Source: a virus. From it: a stretch of 33,827 nucleotides of DNA. Under the pieces are notes generated by a model that ran no database searches, was not told the DNA's origin, and saw only the letters and a program-made list of their open reading frames with translations. This document shows, piece by piece, positions 8,701 to 16,162 of this stretch. The position numbers were made by a program, and so were the translations under genes. The stretch covers positions 1-33,827 of IMG/VR virus record IMGVR_UViG_3300047094_000633, one strand, 5' to 3'. Numbering within the stretch: position 1 is the first letter of the stretch; every line of letters starts with the position of its first letter.

Positions 8701-9081
8701 ATGACACGTAAGTATTCGTCCATCAGCGTTGCAACAACGCTGGCTGCGGGAATCTCTAATAGTGCAACCACTATGACAGTTGCATCTGGTACAGGTTCTG
8801 CCCTTATGGGTGGTGTAACTCTAGCTGCTGGAAACGTAGACATCTTCACAGTCGCACTAGATGTGGACACTCAGAACGAAGAGATTGTCTATGTTACAAA
8901 TGTCAGTAGCGATACCTTCACAATCGTACGTGCTCAGGCAGGAACATCTGCTGTTACCCATACAGCAGGTGCCTCAGTTAAGCACGTACTGACAAGTTCT
9001 GATCTTGATTACTTTAATAGCGCTATTCAAAGTTCAGTACCTGCTCCAGGTACACCAACTATTGACGGAGGAACTCCGTAA
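8701..9081 (+). CDS. Beta-rich tail-fibre-associated protein ending in DGGTP
   Basis: 126 residues from ATG 8701, six bases after AGGAAAG. The protein is Ala/Thr/Val-rich beta strand. It contains a Glu-Glu-Ile-Val-Tyr-Val strand followed by Arg-Ala-x2-Gly-Thr-x-Ala-x-Thr-His, the same arrangement as in the preceding protein. It ends in Ile-Asp-Gly-Gly-Thr-Pro, identical to the collagen-like protein. A small trimeric fibre or linker subunit is plausible. The stop overlaps the start of a 17-codon frame (TAATG). Confidence 0.7.
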   Translation: MTRKYSSISVATTLAAGISNSATTMTVASGTGSALMGGVTLAAGNVDIFTVALDVDTQNEEIVYVTNVSSDTFTIVRAQAGTSAVTHTAGASVKHVLTSSDLDYFNSAIQSSVPAPGTPTIDGGTP

Positions 9082-9134
9082 TGAAAACTTTAACAAACAA
9101 GAAAGCAACCAATCTAGTCAAAGGAAATAAATAA
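9081..9134 (+). CDS. 17-residue micro-ORF linking two fibre genes
   Basis: A complete 17-codon frame, Lys/Asn/Thr-rich, joined by TAATG to the gene before and by TAATG to the fibre gene after. It contains the AAAGGA ribosome binding site of the fibre gene. It may serve only to deliver ribosomes to the large fibre gene rather than to make a functional peptide. Confidence 0.4.
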   Translation: MKTLTNKKATNLVKGNK

Positions 9135-11158
9135 TGCCAGTACAAACACAGATGCAGGTACGTCGTGGCACCGCTTCAAGCTGGACCTCAACCAACCCAA
9201 CTCTTGCGGCTGGTGAGATTGGTCTTGAAACAGACACAGGAGAATTTAAGATCGGTGATGGCTCTACAGCGTGGGCATCACTTGCCTACCGTGGCGTATA
9301 TCGAGGTGGAGGAAATATCTCCACAAACACAGCAGTAGATTCATCAGGTGCAGCACTTGCTGCCAACACAACTGGTCTTCAAAATGTTGCAGTAGGTACA
9401 AGTGCAATGCTTGTTAATACTACAGGTTCGTACAATACTGCTTTGGGTTACAACGCACTAGATGCCAATACTACTGGAGATCAAAACGTTGCAGTAGGTC
9501 ATAACTCATTGACAAGCAATACTACAGGAACATTAAATACTGCAGTAGGTCAGTCATCATTGACTAACAATACTTTTGGTAGTAATAACATTGCCATAGG
9601 TCAAGCCGCAATGCAGTTGAATACAACTGGTGCTAGAAATATCGGCATTGGCGTTGCTGCTACACAAAAAAATACTATAGGAACCGACAATATTGGTATT
9701 GGGTATTTGGCTCTTCAAGAAAACACAACAGGTACTAGCAACGTGGCAGTTGGTGCTTATGCACTAGATGCCAACACTACGGGAATCAACAATACCGCAA
9801 TTGGACGGGTTTCGCTAACAGCCAATACAACTGGAGATTACAATACTGCAGTAGGTGCTGCTGCCCTTGAAGCCAACACCATAGGAAGATTTAATACCGC
9901 ACTAGGTTATGGCGCTCTGGCCCTTAATACAACTGCTAATGAAAATACGGCAGTTGGTTATTTAGCACTACTTTCTAACACAACAGGCGCAGCCAACACA
10001 GCAGTTGGATCCTATGCTCTTGACGCCAATACAGTAGGTTTCAACAATACTGCAGTTGGCTGGGCAGCACTTACAGTAAATACCACTGGTAGTTATAATA
10101 CTGCTATCGGTCTAAATGCAATGCGAAATACAACAACTGGTAGTTCAAATACTGCAATTGGCGAAGGCACATTAGTAAGTAACGCGACTGGTTCTGCGAA
10201 TGTTGCCATCGGTAATGGTGCTTTGTATGAGTCAACTGCTGATTACAATACAGCAGTAGGACACGAAGCATTACGATTTAACACAATTGGAACTCTTAAT
10301 GCCGCTTTTGGAAAGAACGCACTTCGTGCCAATACAACTGGTAACTATAATACAGCAGTAGGTATGGACGCTCTTTATTCAAATACTATAGGTCAATATA
10401 ATACTGCTGTTGGTAGACAAGCATTGCTTGGCAATACAACTGGCAATGGCAATACCGCAATGGGATTAAATGCCCTTGATGCAAATACAACTGGTTCTAA
10501 TAACGTTGCTTTCGGTCAGGATGCACTAGGAACACAAACCACAGGTGTTAACAACACTGCAGTTGGAACATCTGCATTATTTTCTAATACAAGTGGCGAA
10601 AATGTTGCATTAGGTTATCAAACCCTATACGGCGCAACTGCTAATCAAAATACTGGCGTGGGTCCTTACGCTGGAAGTTCATTAACAACTGGTGTAAACA
10701 ACACAATGCTTGGTTATAACGCTCAAGCTTCATCTGCAACCGTATCTAACACAATCACACTAGGCAATTCTTCTATTGCAACATTGCGTTGTCAGCAAAC
10801 ATCTATCACCGCTCTTTCAGATCAGCGTGATAAGTCAAACGTATTAGAAATTCCAGTAGGTCTTGACTTTGTTGAAGATTTACGCCCAGTAACATTTACT
10901 TGGGATACACGCCCTGAGTATGATTCAGATGGCAATGTAATCCCTAACGCTAATGATGGCCTGCAAGAAGGTGGCTTTATTGCTCAGGAACTTCTTGCTA
11001 CAGAAGAGAAGTTTGATACTCGTGACTGGACTCGTATCGTCAGCACAGACAATGAAGACCGTTTAGAAGCTGCTCCAAGTAAGTTAATCCCTATTTTGGT
11101 CAAGGCAATACAAGAACTTTCAGCAAAGGTCGCTGAACTAGAAGCAAAGGTAAAATAA
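9134..11158 (+). CDS. Tail fibre with Mtd-like N-terminus, 17-residue repeats and S74 chaperone
   Basis: 674 residues. Residues 5-54 (Gln-x-Arg-Arg-Gly-Thr...Ala-Gly-Glu...Thr-Asp-Thr-Gly...Lys-x-Gly-Asp-Gly-x-Thr-x-Trp) match the N-terminal domain of major-tropism-determinant-type fibres. Residues 84-538 are 27 copies of a 16-17 residue repeat with Asn-Thr-Ala-Val/Ile-Gly and Asn-Thr-Thr-Gly, as in head repeats of trimeric adhesins. Residues 562-674 are a peptidase S74 intramolecular chaperone: the Ser-Asp-x-Arg-x-Lys motif has Ser562 as the expected self-cleavage residue. It ends in a short coiled coil. The chaperone trimerises the fibre and is normally cut off. This is the likely host receptor-binding fibre. 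Confidence 0.9.
   Translation: MPVQTQMQVRRGTASSWTSTNPTLAAGEIGLETDTGEFKIGDGSTAWASLAYRGVYRGGGNISTNTAVDSSGAALAANTTGLQNVAVGTSAMLVNTTGSYNTALGYNALDANTTGDQNVAVGHNSLTSNTTGTLNTAVGQSSLTNNTFGSNNIAIGQAAMQLNTTGARNIGIGVAATQKNTIGTDNIGIGYLALQENTTGTSNVAVGAYALDANTTGINNTAIGRVSLTANTTGDYNTAVGAAALEANTIGRFNTALGYGALALNTTANENTAVGYLALLSNTTGAANTAVGSYALDANTVGFNNTAVGWAALTVNTTGSYNTAIGLNAMRNTTTGSSNTAIGEGTLVSNATGSANVAIGNGALYESTADYNTAVGHEALRFNTIGTLNAAFGKNALRANTTGNYNTAVGMDALYSNTIGQYNTAVGRQALLGNTTGNGNTAMGLNALDANTTGSNNVAFGQDALGTQTTGVNNTAVGTSALFSNTSGENVALGYQTLYGATANQNTGVGPYAGSSLTTGVNNTMLGYNAQASSATVSNTITLGNSSIATLRCQQTSITALSDQRDKSNVLEIPVGLDFVEDLRPVTFTWDTRPEYDSDGNVIPNANDGLQEGGFIAQELLATEEKFDTRDWTRIVSTDNEDRLEAAPSKLIPILVKAIQELSAKVAELEAKVK
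9383..10747 (+). repeat. 27 tandem 51-base units in the fibre gene
   Basis: Region of the fibre gene coding for residues 84-538. Most units are 17 codons; four (units 17, 24, 25 and 27) have 16. The sequence differs between units at synonymous sites, so the array is old rather than a recent expansion, but it still offers targets for recombination that would change fibre length. Confidence 0.85.
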
Positions 11159-11159
11159 T

Positions 11160-11456
11160 ATGACAGTAACAAAGACACTTACTAAGGCTACTCCTACAGT
11201 TGACCTTGCAGGCAAGGTTACAAAGTGGGACGTAGAGGTTGAATACACAAAGGATGACTACACAGCAAAGTTCACAAAGTTTGCTGAGGTAGATCCAACT
11301 AAGGCACCAGAGGCTTTTACAAAGGCAGAACTTTGGGGGCTTGCAGGAGAGGCGCATCTTGACGCAGTGTTCGATTCTATGTACGAATCAACCCACTCAA
11401 CACAGGCTCCAGCTGAGTCCAAGGTAGACGGGTTTGATGTAGACTCTCTTAAGTGA
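11160..11456 (+). CDS. Small acidic/basic hypothetical protein
   Basis: 98 residues from ATG 11160, directly after the fibre gene. The first 50 residues are Thr/Lys/Val-rich with a Val-Glu-Val-Glu-Tyr-x-Lys-Asp-Asp-Tyr strand. The second half is helical and acidic with Trp near residue 59. No family recognised. The place between the fibre and a glycosyltransferase might fit a fibre chaperone, but that is a guess. It overlaps the next gene by 4 bases (GTGA). Confidence 0.6.
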   Translation: MTVTKTLTKATPTVDLAGKVTKWDVEVEYTKDDYTAKFTKFAEVDPTKAPEAFTKAELWGLAGEAHLDAVFDSMYESTHSTQAPAESKVDGFDVDSLK

Positions 11457-12106
11457 AGAGAGTACTAATCGCCACACCGTCTTACGACGGCACCGTAGAT
11501 GTCTGGTATGCCAGCGCACTACACCAAACAACCATACTTGGACTACAGAATGAGATCTATTTTCATCCTGTGTTTATGTCCTACGATGCTCTGATACAGC
11601 GAAGCCGCAATGACCTTGTGGCTTTGGCTGTAGAGCAAGAGTTTGATGGCATCTTATGGATTGACGCAGATATGGAATGGCACCCACAGTGGGCGCTAGA
11701 CCTGGTTGATTCAGGTAAAGATGTTATCGGACTACCAGTAATCAAAAAGTCAGCAACTGAAGAGTCATACAACATCAAGTGCAAGCCAGAAGATCTGGTA
11801 GCAAATAATGAAGGACTTATCAGCGTTGAATCAGTAGGCACAGGGTTTCTATACTGGAGCAAAGCTGCTTACACAAACCTTTGGGATAACAGCCAAGAGT
11901 ATGTCCACAACGGACAAGACAAACGCTGGATTTTTGAGGTTAAGATTCAAGACGGTGACATCATCTCTGAGGATGTGCTCACCTGCCAGAAGTTAAAAGA
12001 AGCTGGCTTTGATATCTTGATTGACCCAAGCAAAACCTGTAACCACGTAGGAAAACTAAAGTTCCAGGGTAACTTCGCATCCTTTATGGAGCGAATAAAA
12101 CAATAA
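11453..12106 (+). CDS. Glycosyltransferase, GT-A / family-2-like
   Basis: 217 residues from GTG 11453 (GTGA overlap). It starts with Val-Leu-Ile-Ala-Thr-Pro-Ser-Tyr, has Arg-Ser-Arg-Asn-Asp-Leu around residue 50, and the metal-binding Asp71-Ala-Asp73 in an Ile-Asp-Ala-Asp-Met-x-Trp strand, as in GT-A enzymes. Residues 95-135 resemble the acceptor segment with Gly-Thr-Gly-Phe-Leu. The C-terminal Glu-Asp-Val-Leu and His-Val-Gly fit the later catalytic part. It is the second glycosyltransferase in the fibre region; the sugar and acceptor are unknown. Confidence 0.8.
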   Translation: MKRVLIATPSYDGTVDVWYASALHQTTILGLQNEIYFHPVFMSYDALIQRSRNDLVALAVEQEFDGILWIDADMEWHPQWALDLVDSGKDVIGLPVIKKSATEESYNIKCKPEDLVANNEGLISVESVGTGFLYWSKAAYTNLWDNSQEYVHNGQDKRWIFEVKIQDGDIISEDVLTCQKLKEAGFDILIDPSKTCNHVGKLKFQGNFASFMERIKQ

Positions 12107-12116
12107 GTTATAGACC

Positions 12117-12146
12117 TGAACACGTCTCTAAACTGTTCATCTTTTT
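12117..12146 (+). terminator. Weak intrinsic terminator or attenuator
   Basis: Perfect 6-base stem (TGAACA / TGTTCA) with an 11-base loop followed closely by TCTTTTT, in the 65-base gap between the glycosyltransferase and the 740-residue tail gene. The stem is short and AT-rich, so partial termination is the most that can be expected. Confidence 0.4.
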
Positions 12147-12171
12147 ATGCCACAAACAAAGGAGCAAGTAG

Positions 12172-14394
12172 ATGCCATACGGCGATGATATTACCGAGGG
12201 AATACCCTATTCATTATCTAACCCTGCTGGATCTACTACCTACTCAGCTACAGGTGAAGCATACGATGTAGCTATTGGTGGATTACCGTTCTTCTTATTT
12301 AACTCTGACGATACACCTTATCGTCGTGTAACTGCACAGTATCGTAAGCAACAGATTGACCAGAGCCGTGAGCCTGGCGAGCAGACACTGACTGGTTGGT
12401 GGCTACGTAGCCAAAGTTCTTTCCACTATGGACAAGGCATCAAGTTCTTTGAACCTATCCAAGAAGAATCACTCCGATTCCAGTACACAGAGTCTAAGGG
12501 TGTAGATGTATGGACCAAGGGACAGGCAACACTACTAAAGTCTTGCAACAACCAGCACGTTACTACTGGTGGTATTAGAACTGATGGTCGTCCGTGGCAG
12601 ATGATGCGTTCTATCCAATGGGAAACTAGCGGCAATATCTATAACGGTGTGCTTCTTGCAGATGAATACGATGTAGACAAGATATTCCCATCTATTACTG
12701 TATCTATCAGCAACAAGGCATTGACATCTAATGTAGCAACCCTGACAACAACTGCAGCTCACGGTCTATCTACTGGTATGCAGATTACAATTACTGGTGT
12801 GGATGCTACCTTCAATGGTGAGTACCGCATTACAGGCGTTCCTACAACTACCACTTTTACCTATGCAAAGACAGCCAGCAACGTAGCATCTACTGCTGTA
12901 TCTCCAGTAGGTACAGGCGTTGCAGAGATTATCCACTTCATTGACTATAACTCAGGCTCAGACTATCCAGTACACGCAATCTGTGATGATGGTGTCTATG
13001 CCTACTGGGTTACTAATGTACTAAATACCGGAACTCCAAGACTAAGAGTATATAAGAAGCTGCTATCTGATGACAGTTCTGTATCGCCTACCCTGATGAT
13101 TAGCGATAACGGTATTACTGTAACCAACGCTGTTATGGAATACACCAAAGAGCGTATCGTTATGTGCGTCAACGATAAGATTTATGAATTTGCAACCAGC
13201 GCAACAGCACTTCCTACTGCTGTTTATTCACACAGAGATCCAGATCATATCTTTACTAGCATTACCTCATCAGGTGCTGCTATCTATTTATCAGGCTACA
13301 GCGGTATCCAGTCCAACATCTACAAGTTTACGTTGATTACAACTAGCGGTGCTACTGGCGGAACTATGCCAACACTGTCTTCTGCTATCACAGCAGCCGA
13401 GCTTCCAGTAGGTGAGATTGTATTTAAGATTGCTTACTACCTAGGCAATATGTGTATTGGTACTAACCAAGGTGTACGTCTTGCAGATGTCAATGCACTA
13501 GATGGATCTATTACTTATGGTGCTTTGATCTTTGAATCAACACAACCAGTCTATGACTTTGGTTTCCGTGATAGATATATCTGGTGTGCCTCTGGTGTTG
13601 ATGGTCAAGTAGGTGTAACTCGTGTAGATATGGGGCAACCATTAGGTAACCTTCAGTTCCCTTATGCCTATGACTTATATGACCCAGCAGATACATTAGG
13701 TCACTACACAACAGCTTGTGCTTTCCTTGGTGATACCAACCGCTTAGCATTTTGCAACGCTGGCAATGGAGTAGACGGTACTATCTACATTGAATCAGCA
13801 TCTACCTTGCTAGCGCAAGGAACACTACGTACAGGATACGTTCGATACAACACACTTGAATTAAAGATTTACAAGATGCTTCAGGCTCGCATTGATACCA
13901 CTAATGGTGGACTATTGATTGACTCCATTGACTATGCAGATAATTTCTATCGCATCGGTACCTTTGCACAAGAGTCATTGGTTCCAGAGATTAACATTAA
14001 CTATCCACAGCAATCTCAAGAGTATCTTGGCTTCCAGTTCACACTGACTCGCTCTACCACTAACACATCTAAGGGTCCATTGTTTACTGGCTACCAGATC
14101 AAGGCACTGCCTGCTATCCCACGTCAGCGACTTATCCAGTATCCACTGTCTTGCTTTGACCACGAATCAGATCACTTCGGCGTTGAGATTGGCTATGAAG
14201 GTTCTGCTTACTATCGTATGTCTCAGCTAGAATCTATTGAAAACGTGGGAGACACCATCCGCGTTGAAGACTTTAGAACTGGTGAGTCCTACATCGGACT
14301 TATCGAAGAGCTTGACTTCAGAAATGCTACCCCTTCAGATAAGCGATTCTCCGGCTACGGTGGAACGCTCTTAGTAACCATTAGGACGGTCTAA
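12172..14394 (+). CDS. Large tail protein with the same Ig-like insertion as the capsid
   Basis: 740 residues with AAAGGAG ahead of the ATG. Residues 30-170 and 250-740 are long series of beta strands with Tyr, Thr and Gly turns, as in a tail hub, nozzle or beta-propeller-like protein. Residues 175-252 form a distinct Val/Thr-rich domain with Ala-Leu-Thr-Ser-Asn-Val and Ala-His-Gly-Leu, clearly related to residues 255-328 of the major capsid protein. The position after the fibre and before the lysis genes suggests a minor tail or nozzle protein. The stop overlaps the next start (TAATG). Confidence 0.7.
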   Translation: MPYGDDITEGIPYSLSNPAGSTTYSATGEAYDVAIGGLPFFLFNSDDTPYRRVTAQYRKQQIDQSREPGEQTLTGWWLRSQSSFHYGQGIKFFEPIQEESLRFQYTESKGVDVWTKGQATLLKSCNNQHVTTGGIRTDGRPWQMMRSIQWETSGNIYNGVLLADEYDVDKIFPSITVSISNKALTSNVATLTTTAAHGLSTGMQITITGVDATFNGEYRITGVPTTTTFTYAKTASNVASTAVSPVGTGVAEIIHFIDYNSGSDYPVHAICDDGVYAYWVTNVLNTGTPRLRVYKKLLSDDSSVSPTLMISDNGITVTNAVMEYTKERIVMCVNDKIYEFATSATALPTAVYSHRDPDHIFTSITSSGAAIYLSGYSGIQSNIYKFTLITTSGATGGTMPTLSSAITAAELPVGEIVFKIAYYLGNMCIGTNQGVRLADVNALDGSITYGALIFESTQPVYDFGFRDRYIWCASGVDGQVGVTRVDMGQPLGNLQFPYAYDLYDPADTLGHYTTACAFLGDTNRLAFCNAGNGVDGTIYIESASTLLAQGTLRTGYVRYNTLELKIYKMLQARIDTTNGGLLIDSIDYADNFYRIGTFAQESLVPEININYPQQSQEYLGFQFTLTRSTTNTSKGPLFTGYQIKALPAIPRQRLIQYPLSCFDHESDHFGVEIGYEGSAYYRMSQLESIENVGDTIRVEDFRTGESYIGLIEELDFRNATPSDKRFSGYGGTLLVTIRTV

Positions 14395-14588
14395 TGCAGG
14401 CACAAGACTACGCAACAGTAGCTGTTGCAGTATGCACAATAGTAGGTGGCTTCGGCGCAGCAGTGCGTTGGATGGTTAAGCACTACCTTAATGAACTCAA
14501 GCCTAATGGTGGTTCATCACTAAAAGATTCAGTCACAAGATTAGAAGAACGCATAGACGACCTGTACCGATTGGTTGCAGAGAAATGA
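14394..14588 (+). CDS. Small membrane protein, candidate holin or lysis regulator
   Basis: 64 residues coupled to the tail gene by TAATG. Residues 6-29 are one hydrophobic segment long enough to span the membrane. Residues 40-64 form a Leu/Glu/Arg heptad-like coiled coil. A single membrane segment with a soluble coiled coil directly before an endolysin gene is common among phage lysis accessory proteins. It could be a holin, an antiholin or a membrane anchor. Confidence 0.6.
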   Translation: MQAQDYATVAVAVCTIVGGFGAAVRWMVKHYLNELKPNGGSSLKDSVTRLEERIDDLYRLVAEK

Positions 14589-14594
14589 GTAACA

Positions 14595-15068
14595 ATGAAA
14601 CCTGTTGCAAAGAAAGCCACACCTGCCGCTATTGCTGTCCTTCGACAAGCCACAGCACTCAAGCCATTACGCAAGAAAGCCTCGGATGGACTACTACCAA
14701 GCAAGGCACACATCCATCAGAATCCTAATTCAGATCACAATACTGGATTCGGTGTAGACCTAACCCACGATAAGTTGGGTGGCATTGATTGTTTCCAAAT
14801 ATTTGAAGAACTAAAAGTAGACAAGCGTGTTAAGTATCTTATTTTCCAAGGCAAGATCTGGTCATCAGAGCGTGCCTCAGAAGGGGACCGTGAATACACA
14901 GGTTCCAATAAGCACAACAAGCATCTTCACATCTCAATCAAAGAAGGGTGTGGAGACGACACTTCCCCTTGGTTCCCTTGGATGGGCAAGCCAAAGGCTG
15001 TCGCAAAAGTTAAGGCAGCAGTTAAGCCTTTACCAAAGAAGAAAGAACCAACAAGTCCAAAGGAGTAA
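14595..15068 (+). CDS. Endolysin-like peptidase, M15/D-Ala-D-Ala carboxypeptidase-like
   Basis: 157 residues. The zinc site pattern of the M15 group is visible: Ser-Asp-His48 with Gly-Phe-Gly-Val-Asp55, then Asn-Lys-His110-Leu-His112-Ile-Ser. Glu/Asp residues near 92-99 could supply the catalytic base. The N-terminal 30 residues and the C-terminal 30 (Lys/Pro/Ala-rich) are basic and may bind the cell wall. Family members cut peptide cross-links in peptidoglycan. It sits between two small membrane proteins, as expected of an endolysin released by a holin. Confidence 0.75.
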   Translation: MKPVAKKATPAAIAVLRQATALKPLRKKASDGLLPSKAHIHQNPNSDHNTGFGVDLTHDKLGGIDCFQIFEELKVDKRVKYLIFQGKIWSSERASEGDREYTGSNKHNKHLHISIKEGCGDDTSPWFPWMGKPKAVAKVKAAVKPLPKKKEPTSPKE

Positions 15069-15070
15069 CA

Positions 15071-15262
15071 ATGGATAAGAACAAGTTAAAGGCAATGGCA
15101 GCTACGTACCTACGTGCTGGTATTGCATCAGTAATCGCTTTGTACCTTGCAGGCGTAACAGATCCAAAGGCTTTAGCATCAGCAGCACTAGCTGCTATTG
15201 CAGGTCCAGTGCTTAAGGCGCTAGATCCAAAAGCTGCAGAGTTTGGTCGTGGGTCTAAGTAA
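15071..15262 (+). CDS. Small hydrophobic protein, probable holin
   Basis: 63 residues, AGGAG 5 bases ahead of the ATG. Residues 13-30 and 33-49 are two Ala/Leu/Ile/Val-rich helices separated by Asp-Pro-Lys, with a basic start and a Gly-Arg-Gly-Ser-Lys end. Two short membrane helices with charged tails fit a class II-like holin. It follows the endolysin by 2 bases and is the last gene of the rightward virion operon before a strong terminator. Confidence 0.6.
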   Translation: MDKNKLKAMAATYLRAGIASVIALYLAGVTDPKALASAALAAIAGPVLKALDPKAAEFGRGSK

Positions 15263-15285
15263 CCCATAGCGCGAGGCAAACAGGA

Positions 15286-15319
15286 GGTCGGTCCCTACGG
15301 GGACCGGCCTTCTTTTTTT
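15286..15319 (+). terminator. Strong intrinsic terminator of the virion/lysis operon
   Basis: 10-base-pair GC-rich stem (15286-15295 with 15300-15309, one G-T pair) closed by a TACG loop of the stable UNCG type, followed by TTCTTTTTTT. It lies 23 bases after the last lysis gene and should end late rightward transcription. Confidence 0.93.
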
Positions 15320-15337
15320 ATGCCACAAAATTAAAAC

Positions 15338-15420
15338 GGGCGGTTAGGTAAGGGATCCACCTTTCCAAGTTAGCTTCGCCTAGAATCCACTAACGATGTT
15401 GTTTATACCCGTAACCGCCC
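15338..15420 (+). ncRNA. Structured 83-base element of unknown kind
   Basis: The ends pair perfectly over 9 bases (15338-15346 with 15412-15420), and after a two-base bulge four more pairs form (15347-15350 with 15406-15409). Inside, GTTAG at 15369-15373 can pair with CTAAC at 15390-15394. It lies between a rightward terminator and a leftward HNH gene, with no reading frame across it. The length is near that of a tRNA, but no T-arm or anticodon arm is visible. It could be a small RNA, a replication or packaging site, or an HNH-associated element. Confidence 0.4.
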
Positions 15421-15422
15421 TA

Positions 15423-15443
15423 TCCAATATGTACTGTATTGGA
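15423..15443. other. Inverted repeat between convergent units
   Basis: Perfect 7-base repeat (TCCAATA / TATTGGA) with a 7-base loop, 4 bases beyond the end of the leftward HNH gene. No T-run on either strand. It may weakly end leftward transcription or protect the 3' end. Confidence 0.4.
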
Positions 15444-15447
15444 ATAC

Positions 15448-15798
15448 TTAAAAGATACCAGAGTTACTATCACCTGACAAGTGAGTCTTTAATCTGTGAC
15501 AGTTAGCGCAAAGAGTTTGTAGATTGTGTGGCTCATTATTCCACCGGTCACCGTCTTTGTGGTCAACGTCGAGCTGACTGATGTGTACTGGTATGAACCC
15601 ACACTGTTGACATTCTGTGCCTTTGTACTTGGCGTATGGATAGACGCTGTTGTTATAGGTTCGCTTCCATACTGTGCGACAGCGGTACCTACTAGAAAGC
15701 TGGTTCTTCTTATCTCGTAGCTTGATCTTAGTTGGACCACAGACAGAGCAGACGGCAGTGCGTTCTGCCTCGTTATGGTCAGTTAGTTTGTGGTGCAT
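15448..15798 (-). CDS. HNH endonuclease
   Basis: 116 residues. The C-terminal part carries the HNH core Asp-Val-Asp-His80-Lys-Asp-Gly-Asp-Arg-Trp-Asn-Asn, then His91-Asn-Leu-Gln-Thr-Leu-Cys-x2-Cys100-His101. Cys63-x2-Cys66 and Cys97-x2-Cys100 form the structural zinc site. A further Cys17-x2-Cys20 pair near the N-terminus suggests a second zinc finger. Such free-standing HNH enzymes in phages act as homing endonucleases or take part in packaging. It overlaps the gene upstream by 20 bases and is transcribed against the virion operon. Confidence 0.85.
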   Translation of the reverse strand: MHHKLTDHNEAERTAVCSVCGPTKIKLRDKKNQLSSRYRCRTVWKRTYNNSVYPYAKYKGTECQQCGFIPVHISQLDVDHKDGDRWNNEPHNLQTLCANCHRLKTHLSGDSNSGIF

Positions 15799-15931
15799 CT
15801 TTATCTACTGGACAGGGTACGACTACCAGATTCCCGCAGTTAACACAGGTTGCATCAAGGAAGTACCAGGTTAATTCGTAGTCTTCAAAGGAGGCCATAA
15901 CGGCAAAGACTTGAGACCCACACGGACACAC
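15779..15931 (-). CDS. Small zinc-ribbon protein, 50 residues (start uncertain)
   Basis: The conserved part is Cys2-Pro-Cys4-Gly, an aromatic acidic segment (Ala-Ser-Phe-Glu-Asp-Tyr-Glu-Leu-x-Trp-Tyr-Phe-Leu-Asp) and Cys29-x2-Cys32-Gly, a zinc ribbon. I chose GTG 15931, which has AGGA 9 bases upstream. The frame stays open to a GTG at 16093 (104 residues), but the extra N-terminal part is Arg/Pro-rich, unlike a folded domain, and contains a GC-rich hairpin. Similar Cys-rich proteins occur in actinophages with unknown function. Transcribed together with the HNH gene. Confidence 0.5.
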   Translation of the reverse strand: MCPCGSQVFAVMASFEDYELTWYFLDATCVNCGNLVVVPCPVDKDAPQTN

Positions 15932-16119
15932 GTGAAGTGGTCCTAAACCCCGCAGATCGGTCCCAAAAGGCTCAGGAAGGGTATGTCTGCGCCATCTAAA
16001 CGATGGCAGGGTTGGTAGACGGAACCGCAAGGTTACTGTACGGTTGGTACCACTGCGCCCTTTGAGGGCGCCCGTCTGTTTAATTCGCCTCACGGCTCAT
16101 ATTGTAACGCCCAGTATGT

Positions 16120-16155
16120 GTCGCTATGCGACGACACGCCGATGACTGGTATGCT
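16120..16155 (+). promoter_or_regulatory. Promoter of the early/replication operon with an inverted repeat
   Basis: An extended -10 (TGGTATGCT, 16147-16155) lies 7 bases ahead of the ATG at 16163, so transcription would start at or next to the start codon, giving a leaderless message as is common in actinobacteria. Just upstream, GTCGC-TAT-GCGAC (16120-16132) is a perfect inverted repeat where a -35 would be. It could be an operator. No good -35 is seen. Confidence 0.45.
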
Positions 16156-16162
16156 CTCTAGT

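Noticed and set aside
15338-15420. tRNA gene in the 83-base structured element
   Set aside because: Acceptor-like stem pairs, but there is no T-arm with GTTC-type loop, no anticodon stem and no CCA.
15932-16093. N-terminal extension of the zinc-ribbon protein to GTG 16093
   Set aside because: Sequence is Arg/Pro-rich without fold and contains a GC-rich hairpin (16055-16071); kept only as an alternative start.
16118-16162. GTG start giving 15 extra residues on the proteasome-like protein
   Set aside because: It would hide the catalytic N-terminal Thr, and it overlaps the promoter-like -10.
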